Positions 56,291-64,000 of a stretch of DNA of 64,000 nucleotides are shown here, one piece after another (positions within the stretch are counted from its first letter, which is position 1; the number at the start of each line of letters is the position of its first letter). Both the position numbers and the translations under genes were made by a program. The DNA lies in assembly GCA_018195615.1 (NCBI GenBank), contig JAGTPG010000002.1, positions 5,139,501-5,203,500 of the forward strand. The letters run 5' to 3'. Origin of the DNA: Streptomyces tuirus. GTDB lineage: Bacteria > Actinomycetota > Actinomycetes > Streptomycetales > Streptomycetaceae. Below the pieces are notes generated by a model that was given only the letters and a program-made list of their open reading frames with translations, ran no database searches and had not been told where the DNA came from.

Positions 56291-58077
56291 TCACACCGAG
56301 GCGTGCACCGCCCGGAGGGCGCTCTGGTGGCTGAGCCAGCCGATCGGTCCGCCCTGCGCGGCGTCGAGGACCGGAACTCCGGTGCCCGCCGCCGAGAGCA
56401 GGGTGTGCACGGCCTGCGCCAAGGGCTGGTCGGCGGTGACGGGGGCGGGTAGCTCGGCGAGCCGGCCCACCGTCGTCGGCGCCGTGTCCGGCCGCTCCGT
56501 CAGCGCCTCGGCGATCGCCCGGGCAGTGACGACACCGACGTACTGGCCATCGGTGTCGACCACGGGCAGCGCTCCGTACCCGGACAGACTCAATAGCTCG
56601 GCGGCGTCCGGGAGTTCGGTGGACGCGGGCAACGGGGCGGGTAGCGGATCCATCACCGAGCCCACCCGCTGGGCGCCTATCGGCGCCCCCGGGCGGGGCC
56701 GTCGAGGTCGATGCCGCGGCGGCGCAGTTTGAGTGTGTAGACGGTGTCGCGGCTCAGCAGCCGGCTCGTGGCGGTGGCCAGGACGATGGCCAGCATCAGG
56801 GGCAGGATGATCGAGTACTCGCCTGTCAGCTCGAAGAGGATCACCACGGCGGTGATCGACGCCCGTGCGGCGGCGGCGAACACGGCCCCCATGCCGACCA
56901 GCGCGTACGCTCCCACCGAGCCGGCCGTTGCGGGCAGCAACTGGTGGACGCCCGTCCCGTATGCGGACCCGAGCATGGCCCCGATGAACAGGCTGGGCGC
57001 GAACACCCCGCCCGAGCCGCCGATCCCGATGGTCAGGCTGGTCGCCAGCACCTTGCCCACGAGCAACAGCAGCAGGAACCCGACCGCGTATCCGCCCGCC
57101 GTGGCCTTCTCCAGTACGGGGTAGCCGACCCCGTACATCTGAGGCAGGGCGAGCAGCACCAGCCCGAGCGCGAGTCCACCGGCCGCGGGGCGCAGCCACT
57201 CCGGGCCGCGCCAGGCCCAGTCGCAGGCGTCCTCGATCAGATACAGCACCCGGGCGAAGCCGACGCCGACCACTGCGGCGATGACACCGAGCAGGGCGAA
57301 GAGGCCGTACTGCGCGAGATGGTCGACATGGAAGGCCGGCAGGGTCAGGAAGGCGACGTCACCGAAGGCGGCCCGGCCGATCACGCTGGCGGTGACACTG
57401 GCCAGGACGGTCGCGCCGAACGCCTCCGTGGAGAAGGTGCCCAGGATCAGCTCCATGGCGAAGAAGACCCCGGCCAGGGGAGCGTTGAAGGTCGCGGCGA
57501 TGCCGCCCGCCGCGCCGCAGGCGACCAGCAGCTTCATCCGGTGCTCGGTCACCTTGGCGATCCGCCCCAGGGTGGATCCGAGGGCGGAGCCGATCTGCAC
57601 GATCGGCCCTTCGCGGCCCACCGACCCGCCCGAGCCGATGGTGAGGGCGGAGGCCAGCGTCTTGACCACAGCGACCTTCGGGCTGATCCGGCCGCCCCGC
57701 TGGGCAACCGCCAGCATCACCTCGGGCACACCGTGACCGCGCGCCTCCTTGGCGAAACGGTTGACCAGCGGCCCGTACAGCAGACCTCCGAGGACGGGGG
57801 CGAGCAGAACGAAGTACGCCCCGAGCCACGGCACGTGCGGGTTGTCCGAACCGGGCGAGGCCGCGTAGTCGGCGTGTCCGGAGAAGAGGTGAGTGAAGGC
57901 CGTGATGCACCAGCGGAAGACGACGGACCCCGCGCCGGCTCCGGCTCCCACCACCACGGCGAGCACCATCAGGCCCCAGGGAGCGGCGCGCAGCCCTACT
58001 GCTCCGCGGGTAGGGGCGAGGGCGTTCTCCGCGCCCCTGACCTGCCCGCTACGTCCCACGGCCCGGATAGCTCTCAT
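56291..58077 (-). CDS. ClC-family chloride channel/antiporter with CBS domains (one frameshift)
   Basis: A ClC protein of about 595 residues. The selectivity motifs are GSGGSVGREGPIVQIG and the third-region GGSGGVFAPSLFIGAMLG; GHGVPEVM replaces the usual GxGIPE. The C-terminal cytoplasmic part carries two CBS repeats (SVMDPLPAPLPASTELPDAAELL, YGALPVVDTDGQYVGVVTARAIA and VTADQPLAQAVHTLLSAAGTGVPVL, pieces), joined to the channel by one C near 56695. ATG 58077 lies 20 bases from MarR-type site 2. It probably exports fluoride or chloride or exchanges Cl-/H+; the gating residue pattern was not analysed further. Confidence 0.88.
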
Positions 58078-58096
58078 TCCTTCCCCTTTCTCATAT

Positions 58097-58109
58097 TTGC
58101 ATTATGCAA
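58097..58109. promoter_or_regulatory. MarR-type operator, site 2
   Basis: TTGCATTATGCAA, the reverse complement of site 1, lies 20 bases before the ClC ATG (minus strand), preceded by ATAT. Confidence 0.7.
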
Positions 58110-58141
58110 AACGTGTCAAGGGAGGGGCGCTCGGGGTCGGC

Positions 58142-58678
58142 TCAGCGCGCGGTGACGCGCGCCTGGAGGCGGACCAGCCCAGCCACGCCGAACTGAAGCT
58201 GGACCGGCAGGGTGTGGCGGGCGGTCACGCCGCGCACCTGCCGGAGCAGTACGCGGGGTCCGTCCCCGCCGAAGGTGACGGTCGTTCCGGAGGTGAGCAG
58301 AATGCCCGCCGTGTCCATCGATCCGGCACCCTCGTCCGACTTCCCGCCCCTGAGTGTGCCGCGCCCACCGTCCGGCGTCGCGACCATTCCGAGATGGTCG
58401 GGGACACCGTCGTCGTCGCGCACCGACATGGTGAGCGTCCCGTCGCCCGCGGGGTCGAGGTGGGCAACGGCATGAGTGACGGTCAGGTCCACCCCCTCGG
58501 CCTGGACATGGGCGCTGCCGGATACGCCGACCGGAGGGGCGGCCGCCGTGCCGTGGGAATGCCGGTCGAGGTCGGTGGTGGCCGGGCCGTCGTGCGAGCA
58601 ACCCGCGGCCAGTGTGACGAGCAGCGCGGACGCGAGGGCCGACGAGGCTGCGCGGGCGCGGCGATTGATTCCTGCCAT
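58142..58678 (-). CDS. PCuAC-like copper-binding lipoprotein
   Basis: A 178-residue lipoprotein: signal SSALASALLVTLAAGC with the lipobox Cys at 27, a DRHSHG segment, and a PCuAC/DUF461-like domain (HAVAHLDPAGDGTLTMSVRDDD, DHLGMVATPDGG, GGDGPRVLLRQVRGVTARH, LPVQLQFGVAGLVRLQARV). The Met/His ligands of classic PCuAC are partly preserved (DHLGM) and partly replaced. ATG 58678 is 3 bases from MarR-type site 3. It faces the ClC gene in the same direction (tandem), likely in the same regulon. Confidence 0.75.
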   Translation of the reverse strand: MAGINRRARAASSALASALLVTLAAGCSHDGPATTDLDRHSHGTAAAPPVGVSGSAHVQAEGVDLTVTHAVAHLDPAGDGTLTMSVRDDDGVPDHLGMVATPDGGRGTLRGGKSDEGAGSMDTAGILLTSGTTVTFGGDGPRVLLRQVRGVTARHTLPVQLQFGVAGLVRLQARVTAR

Positions 58679-58680
58679 AT

Positions 58681-58693
58681 TTGCATTGTGCCA
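58681..58693. promoter_or_regulatory. MarR-type operator, site 3 (degenerate)
   Basis: TTGCATTGTGCCA matches site 2 at 11 of 13 positions and is also preceded by ATAT; it directly precedes the lipoprotein ATG. Binding here would block translation start or a leaderless transcript. Confidence 0.55.
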
Positions 58694-58888
58694 AGGTTGT
58701 CATCGCGTACGTCCCTCAGGGCCGGCACGCGCTCACCCGCCGCCCAGGCCTGCGCACGGTCGCGCGCTCAAGACGGAGAAGTCTTACGAGACGCTGACCT
58801 CACCCCGATTCCTTCCCTGCCGAGTGCTCACCCCGGCCACTCTTGTGCCGTCCACAGGGGCAGCACCCACAGAGCAGAGGAACGGGAC

Positions 58889-60143
58889 ATGGGCATGCAC
58901 AGCAGCGAGAAGGGCCGTTACGGCACGAGCCGGACCGCAGGTACGCGCGGCGGTCACCGGGCTAAGCCCAGGACGCGCCGCATCGTGATCGGCGGCGGGG
59001 CCCTGGCCATCGCCGGGGCCGCCACGGTAGCCGTGTCCCTGGCCTCGGCCAGTCAGTCCTCCGGGCGCACCGCAGGAGCCGACCACGCCGTCTTCGTGCA
59101 GGGCAACGAGCTGGACGGCAACACCATCCACGCGTTCGCACGGGGGACGACGGCAAGCTGAAACCGGCGGGCACCTACGCGACCGGCGGCAAGGGAGGCG
59201 ACCAGATCGACGCCCCCACCGACTCCCTCGCCTCACAGGGCTCCCTCGTCTACGACGACCGCTCGGGATGCTGCTGGCGGTCAACGCCGGAAGCGGCACG
59301 GTCACGTCGTTCCGCGTCGAAGGACAACAGTTGAAGGGCCGTAAGATCGTGGAATCCGGCGGGGAGTTCCCGGCCAGCATCGCAGTGCACGGGAGCATCG
59401 CGTACGTCATGAACGCGGGCGGAGAGGGCAGCGTCCAGGGTTTTGAGATCACCGGCAATGGGCTCAAGCCGCTGCCCGGCTCCCACCGTTCCCTGGGCCT
59501 GGACAACGAAGCCGTACCGCGCTTCGACACCTCGCCCGGTGAGGTCGAGTTCACTCCGGACGGCCGCAACCTGGTGGTCACCACCAAGGGCAACAACACC
59601 GTTGAGGTCTTCCCGATGAAGGGCAACGGCCTCCCGGCCGTGGAGCAACCGGTCGTCAATGAATCGGCCGGCGGTGTCCCCTTCGCGATCAGCTTCGACG
59701 CGACGGGGAAGCGGATGCTGGTCGCCGAGGCCGAGAAGTCCACGGTCACCACGTACAAGGTCAAGCGCGACGGCAAGCTGAAGGTCCTGCAGCAGCCTCT
59801 GCCCAACGGCCAGGAAACGCTGTGCTGGCTGGAGCGTGCGGGCAACTACTTCTACGGCGGCAACACCGGCAACTCCACCGTCACCGGTTACCGCATGGAC
59901 AAGCACGGAAAGCTGTCCCTGACCAACGAGGTGGGCATCGCCACCCCGCCGTCCGCGAAATCGCAGGGCGTGATCGACCTCGCCGTCACCGAGGACGAGA
60001 GGTTCGTCTACGTCCAGAACGCCGTCTCCGGCACCGTCGACGGCTTCCGTGTCGAGGCCGACGGCGCCCTCACCAAGGTCACGACGGCCGAGGGACTGCC
60101 CGCCTTCGACGAGTCGGGCATGGAAGGCATCGCCGCGGTTTGA
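58889..60143 (+). CDS. Exported beta-propeller (lactonase-like) protein (two frameshifts)
   Basis: About 418 residues: an N-terminal basic/hydrophobic segment (RRIVIGGGALAIAGAATVAVSLAS) that looks like a signal or anchor, then a seven-bladed YncE/lactonase-like propeller: repeats DHAVFVQGNELDGNTIHAFA, LLAVNAGSGTVTSFRVEG, LVVTTKGNNTVEVFPMKG and FVYVQNAVSGTVDGFRV. Two extra G's (near 59147 and 59265) are needed to keep the frame from ATG 58889 to the stop at 60143. No enzymatic residues are obvious; cell-surface binding is possible. Confidence 0.82.
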
Positions 60144-60360
60144 TCGGGGCACCGGCCTTGTGGAAGGCGTCGGCGTCGTGCTGGCCGTCACGGGCAAGCT
60201 GTTGCGCACAAGGTGAACGCCGAGACCCAGAACGAGGTCGGACGTCGGCGGCCCGTGAGGGGCTGCCCGGTGAGTGCCTGGGCGATCCGCCGGAGCCGGC
60301 CACCACATGATGCCTTCACGAGAGCCGGGCCGTCCGCAGGTACGGACGCGAAGGCGGCCG

Positions 60361-60525
60361 ATGGACGGCATACGGTGGCGGACCCGGAGGGCCGTCCCGT
60401 GGCGGGACGTTCCCGAACGCTACGGCCCCCGGGACCGGGGCGATGACCTCTTCCGCCGCTGGCAGCGGGACGGAATCTGTTCCCGGATCCTCAGCCGGCT
60501 CCAAGCCGAGGCACGGGCACCACCA
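60361..60525 (+). pseudogene. IS5-family transposase, N-terminal remnant
   Basis: The reading frame from ATG 60361 gives MDGIRWRTRRAVPWRDVPERY, GPRDRGDDLFRRWQRDG and ILSRLQAEARA, the DUF4096 N-terminal part of IS5-type (IS4/5 family) transposases. The catalytic DDE part is absent. It marks an old insertion. Confidence 0.75.
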
Positions 60526-60939
60526 GCGGTCGAGTCGTACGTGCGCCCGGCGCTTCACACCGACCGCATGGCATCGTCTGGCGGCTGACCTGGAGTGTCC
60601 GCTGTGACTGCGACTCGACACTCAGGACGTGACCTCGTCCATGTGGTGACGTCTTCCTCGTGGAGGTCAGGGCCGCGCAGACGCTCCTGGCTCGGGTGTC
60701 CGATCGCGTCCCAGCTCTCCAGGACGGGTGTTTCCGACAGCCTGACGGGCGCGACCGAGGGCGGTGAGAACAGCGTGAGCACGCGGCCCAGTCTCCGCTG
60801 CCGGAGACCGCGTGGCGAGCCGCCGTGCACGCCACACCGGCCCTGGGGTTGCAGTGCCTTGGGAGAACCTTGTGACAGTCGAGGCAAACGGTTTCCCCAT
60901 CACGATGCCGATGCCGGATACGGTGCAATCCGTTCCGGA
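60526..60939. other. Degraded region between IS5 remnant and PBP remnant
   Basis: No gene is supported in these 414 bases. The frames seen are short or lack family resemblance; the region probably holds IS5 and PBP debris. Confidence 0.45.
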
Positions 60940-61533
60940 TGCACGGTTCCTGGGCAGGACACGCGGCGCGAGGCCACCGCCTTCGTCAAGGAGGGCTTCG
61001 ACCACCTGGTCCACCACGGCGACGACGCCTCCGACCTGCACGACGAGGCCCGCGACGTCTTCGGATTCGGAAACTGGTCGATCGGCGGGGGCGTGCAGAC
61101 CAGCGACCCGTCCGTCCCCGCGTCCCCGATGGGCGGGGACAAGGCTGCCCAGTTCATCGGACAGGGCCAGGTCACGGCCAGTCCGCTGGTGATGGCCTCG
61201 GTGGCGGCGACCGTGCGCGACGGCGCCTTCCACCAGCCGGTCATCCTGCCCGACCAGCCGCAGACCCCGGCGCCGCGCCAGATCCCGGCCACCACCGCGG
61301 ACTACCTGCGGCACATGATGCGCGCGGTCGCCACCGGTGGCACCGCCAGTGCCCGCCTGAGCACCCTGCCCGGTGTCGGCGCGAAGACCGGCACCGCCGA
61401 AGAGGGCACCGGCACCAACGGCTGGCTCACCGCCTGCAACGACGACCTCGCCGTCGCCGCCCTCGTCGAGGGTGGCACCTCCGGCGTCGACTCGGCCGGA
61501 TACGTCGTACGGGACATGCTCACCGCGCGGTAG
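60940..61533 (+). pseudogene. Penicillin-binding protein (transpeptidase), C-terminal remnant
   Basis: About 190 residues of a class B-type transpeptidase: AAQFIGQGQVTASPLVMASVAATV, YLRHMMRAVATGGTAS and VGAKTGTAEEGTGTNGWL with the KTG box, then a normal C-terminus. The SxxK and SxN motifs and the N-terminal dimerisation domain are missing, so it cannot make cross-links. The left boundary is uncertain. Confidence 0.75.
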
Positions 61534-61722
61534 CGCGACCTGGCCGGCGGTTCCCGGGTGCTCTCCCGCCGTGGCGAACGATGCCGGCTGCCGGCGGATG
61601 CGCGGCTGACGTTCCTGGACGTTCCTGTGCGAGTTCCCGGCTGGGACTCAGTCGGCCACGGCACGCATCTGCCCGCACGGCTCAACGTGGGATGGCCGGC
61701 CCGCGAGGCCGGCCGGCCACGC

Positions 61723-62016
61723 TCAGGCCACCGGATCGAGGAAGGTCAGCACCGAGGCGTCCTCCTCGATCAGCGGGACGAGGGCGGCGTTGAACGGGCC
61801 GCCGTACGGGGCCTTCAGGTGGGCCTGGAAGGCGTCCTCGTCCCGGTACACCTCGAAGATCCAGTAGGCGCGTGGGTCCGACGCCTTGGTGTAGACGTCG
61901 AAGGCGAGGTTGCCGTCTTCCTCGCGCACCTTCTTGGCGTAGTCCCGGATCAGGCGGGCGACCTCGTCCTCCGCTCCCTCGCGGGCGGTGAACTCGGCGA
62001 GCAGGGTCTTGTTCAC
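61723..62016 (-). CDS. Small quinol/antibiotic-biosynthesis monooxygenase (YgiN-like)
   Basis: An intact 97-residue ABM-domain protein: LLAEFTAREGAEDEVARLIRDY, NLAFDVYTKASDPRAYWIFEVYRDEDAF (pieces) and HLKAPYGGPFNAALVPLIEE. The ferredoxin-like fold without cofactors is used by YgiN and ActVA-Orf6 to oxidise quinols or aromatic polyketides. ATG 62016 follows AAGGACACC. It is divergent from no nearby gene; the GH32 gene upstream on the same strand ends 36 bases away. Confidence 0.85.
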   Translation of the reverse strand: MNKTLLAEFTAREGAEDEVARLIRDYAKKVREEDGNLAFDVYTKASDPRAYWIFEVYRDEDAFQAHLKAPYGGPFNAALVPLIEEDASVLTFLDPVA

Positions 62017-62052
62017 GGTGTGGTGTCCTTCGTGTCGGGCGTGATGTGAGGG

Positions 62053-64000
62053 TCAGTCGCGGTAGGAGTCGAGGTGCCAGACGCGGGCCTGGTCCAGCCT
62101 CACCGAGCCGTTCTCGGCGAAGACCTGCACTCCCTGGCTGGCGGGGTCGGGGAAGATCTGGTCGGTGATCACCGCTTCGCCGCTGCCGCCGAAGACCTCG
62201 ACGGACGACCAGTCGACGAGGATCCGCAGCTTCACCTTGCCGTTCTTGGCCTGCAGTGGTGCTCGCTGGACGCCGGGGAAGGAGCTGTTGAAGTCCACGG
62301 CGCCGGAGCGGGTGCGGTCGACGTACAGCTCCTGTGTCGTGGTGTCGTAGCCGATGACGGTCTCCTCGCCTCCGGCGCCGGTGCGCACCTTGAGGCCGAA
62401 GCGTTCGGCGTCCTTGAGGGAGAAGGTGGCCTCGATGTCGAGTGCCTTGCCCTTGGCCGCGGGGCCGATCAGGGGCTTTGCGGTGTTCTTGACGGTGACG
62501 CCGGCCGCCGTCGCCGGGCGCCTCTGCCGGAGGGACTCCAGGCTCCTCACCGGCATGCTGGTCAGCCGGACTTGGCCGTTGACGGTGCGCAGGGCCATCT
62601 CCCGGGGGGCGCTCTGCGCGCCGCGCCAGGGGGAGGTCGGGATGGCACCGCTGTAGTCCCAGTTGTTCATCCAGCCGATCATGTACCGCTTGCCGCCCGG
62701 CGCGTCCTCCCAGGACACCGCCGCGTAGTAGTCCTTGCCGTAGTCGGCCCAGTCGGCGCGCTGCACGACGGACTTGGCGGGCTTGTCGGCTTCGGTGAAC
62801 TGGTCGGCCATGATGTGGCCCCAGCCGGCGCTGTTCATGTCGACGACCTGGATGCGTGCCTTCTTGCCGGCGTAGGGGCGCAGGTCGAAGGAGGCCCAGT
62901 CGAGGGTCTCGCTGTTGGAGCCGGTGGCGCTGCGGACGACCTTGCCGTCGACGATCAGGTTGACGGACGTCTCCTGGGAGACGGGCTGGGCCTCGGTGTC
63001 GGACAGCATGATGTGGTCGACGTTGATGTGGCCCCAGCCGCCGGTGTTGTCGTCGACGATCCTGAGGTGCGCCTTCTTGCCGGCGAGGTCGCCGACGTCC
63101 CAGGAAGCCCAGTGGAGTGCCTCGGCGTCCTTTCCGGTGGCGCTGCGCACGACCTGGCCGTCGATGAGGAGTTCGAGGGCGGTGGGGTTGGCGGCACTGG
63201 TCGGGTGGTTGCCGCCGCCGATGAGGAAGTTGATGTGGTTCTTGTCGATGGTGAATTCGGGTGAGGTGAGGGTGCCGGTGGTGGAGTCGCCGTTCAGGTA
63301 GGTGTTGACCAGGCCGTCGCCCAGCCAGCCGGAGACCTCTTGCTGGTGGGGGAGGGTGCCGGTGGCCGGTGCCGAGCCGAAGGCGTCTCCGGTCTTCGTC
63401 CAGTCGCCGTAGCTGCCGCCTTCGAAGTCGGCGAGGACCGTGCCCGCGGGCGGCGGTCCCTGCTCCATGACGGTTCCGGCCTCGTGCGGGTGCCGTCCGC
63501 CGCCGACCTTGAAGTTCAAGTAGGGGCTGTCGACGACGAATTCGGGTGAGGTGAGGATGCCGGTGGTGCCGTCACCGCTGTGGAAGCTGTTGGCGAGGCC
63601 CTTGCCGTCGAAGCCCTCGACGGCCCCCTGCCCGGCCAGTGCCCCGGCCGCCGGTCCGTCGCCGAACGCGGTGCCGGTGGTCGTCCACGTACCGAAGTCG
63701 GTGCCCTCGAAGTCCTGCACCACCGTGCCGGTGGGCGGCGTGTAGGTGCCCCTGTCGTCGGCGGTGAACTTCTTGCCGTCGAAGTCGCCGATGAAGTACT
63801 GGGCAGCCGAACCGCCCGCGATTCCACCGGGGTTGATGTTGACGACCAGGACCCACTTGATGTTGTTCTCGTCCCCGTCCACCGCGAGGGGGAACAGGTC
63901 GGGGCACTCCCACACGCCGCCCGTCGCACCGGCCGGGCCGAACTCGCTCTGCAGCTCCCAGTCCTTGAGGTTCTTCGACGAGTAGAACCGCACCTTGTGC
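62053..64000 (-). CDS. GH32 fructanase (levanase/inulinase type), N-terminal part outside window
   Basis: At least 649 residues of a glycoside hydrolase family 32 enzyme that cleaves beta-fructosidic bonds. The window holds MRFYSSKNLKDWELQSEF, the acid/base glutamate in the ECP motif (GGVWECPDLFPLAV), then an insertion of about 300 residues with two similar repeats, then the rest of the catalytic fold (DYYAAVSWEDAPGGKRYMIGW, PTSPWRGAQSAPREMAL) and the C-terminal beta-sandwich (VEVFGGSGEAVITDQIFPD). The nucleophile (NDPNG) and signal peptide should lie beyond 64000. The inserted repeats (TLTSPEFTIDKNHINFLIGGG, SSWDVGDLAGKKAHLRIVDD-like) resemble ligand-binding modules. Confidence 0.9.
   Translation of the reverse strand, partial: HKVRFYSSKNLKDWELQSEFGPAGATGGVWECPDLFPLAVDGDENNIKWVLVVNINPGGIAGGSAAQYFIGDFDGKKFTADDRGTYTPPTGTVVQDFEGTDFGTWTTTGTAFGDGPAAGALAGQGAVEGFDGKGLANSFHSGDGTTGILTSPEFVVDSPYLNFKVGGGRHPHEAGTVMEQGPPPAGTVLADFEGGSYGDWTKTGDAFGSAPATGTLPHQQEVSGWLGDGLVNTYLNGDSTTGTLTSPEFTIDKNHINFLIGGGNHPTSAANPTALELLIDGQVVRSATGKDAEALHWASWDVGDLAGKKAHLRIVDDNTGGWGHINVDHIMLSDTEAQPVSQETSVNLIVDGKVVRSATGSNSETLDWASFDLRPYAGKKARIQVVDMNSAGWGHIMADQFTEADKPAKSVVQRADWADYGKDYYAAVSWEDAPGGKRYMIGWMNNWDYSGAIPTSPWRGAQSAPREMALRTVNGQVRLTSMPVRSLESLRQRRPATAAGVTVKNTAKPLIGPAAKGKALDIEATFSLKDAERFGLKVRTGAGGEETVIGYDTTTQELYVDRTRSGAVDFNSSFPGVQRAPLQAKNGKVKLRILVDWSSVEVFGGSGEAVITDQIFPDPASQGVQVFAENGSVRLDQARVWHLDSYRD

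Noticed and set aside
60490..60928. 145-codon cysteine-rich frame on the minus strand
   Set aside because: Codon bias and composition are unlike neighbours, no domain is recognisable, and it overlaps degraded IS5 debris.

Overview
The window is high-GC actinobacterial DNA with dense, short-gapped genes, strong G/C third-position bias, GTG starts, mycothiol-type arsenate reductase, ABATE/CGNR, SpoIIE-phosphatase and DUF4394 families. It is most consistent with a Streptomyces chromosome, in an accessory, arm-like region. No rRNA, tRNA or CRISPR array was seen.

Layout. 1-3.2 kb: a fatty or organic acid catabolic operon (enoyl-CoA hydratase end, acetoacetate decarboxylase-like, 3-hydroxyacyl-CoA dehydrogenase, acyl-CoA dehydrogenase) closed by a 20-bp hairpin. 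3.2-7.6 kb: a HAD phosphatase, a membrane protein, and an MHS-family transporter gene split by an IS200/IS605 element and then joined to the tail of a TAXI-type binding-protein gene. 7.6-12.6 kb: a secreted protein-arginine deiminase, a CGNR regulator, an acetyltransferase, and a LysR regulator joined in frame to a formylglycine-generating enzyme. 12.6-15.0 kb: an arsenic island (arsM divergent from arsR-aquaporin-arsC). 15.0-20.7 kb: DUF488, NTF2-like, WYL regulator, Mo-pterin oxidase, a Met/His-rich membrane protein, an ECF sigma factor and a DJ-1 protein.

20.7-38.4 kb is the centrepiece: a complete isonitrile lipopeptide (INLP) gene set in the order known from Streptomyces sco and mycobacterial Rv0097-Rv0101 clusters. 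It has an Fe(II)/2-oxoglutarate isonitrile synthase (scoE), FcoT-like protein (scoD), acyl ligase (scoC), ACP (scoB) and a C-A-T-R NRPS (scoA). The same 13-kb minus-strand run also carries an MFS exporter, a KASIII enzyme with a second ACP, and a siderophore-type ABC importer. Divergent from it are a Met-rich small protein, a CopA-type P1B ATPase and a PCuAC-like protein, followed by an Asp/Asn beta-hydroxylase. The set reads as a make-export-recapture module for a copper-binding isonitrile metallophore. The enzyme chemistry is established for homologues; the copper role and the involvement of the flanking genes here are inference.

38.6-49.9 kb is eroded: fragments of a metallophosphoesterase, an iron-sulfur oxidoreductase subunit, a polysaccharide deacetylase and an ABC binding protein lie among TetR, HxlR and AraC regulators, EamA, SDR, thioredoxin-fold and NmrA genes. 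50-58.7 kb holds a DUF4394 protein, a PucR-like regulator, an F420-type oxidoreductase, a SpoIIE-type phosphatase and a MarR gene. Near-identical palindromes TTGCATnATGCAA precede a membrane protein, a ClC channel with CBS domains and a PCuAC-like lipoprotein. The right end has a beta-propeller protein, an IS5 remnant, a penicillin-binding-protein fragment, a small monooxygenase and a GH32 fructanase running off the edge.

About thirty otherwise well-conserved genes are broken by single frameshifts, each repaired by adding one G or C and none by removing a base. This points to base-loss errors at G/C runs in the sequence, not to gene death, so single-frameshift genes are annotated as CDS. Genes with larger missing parts are annotated as pseudogenes or fragments.
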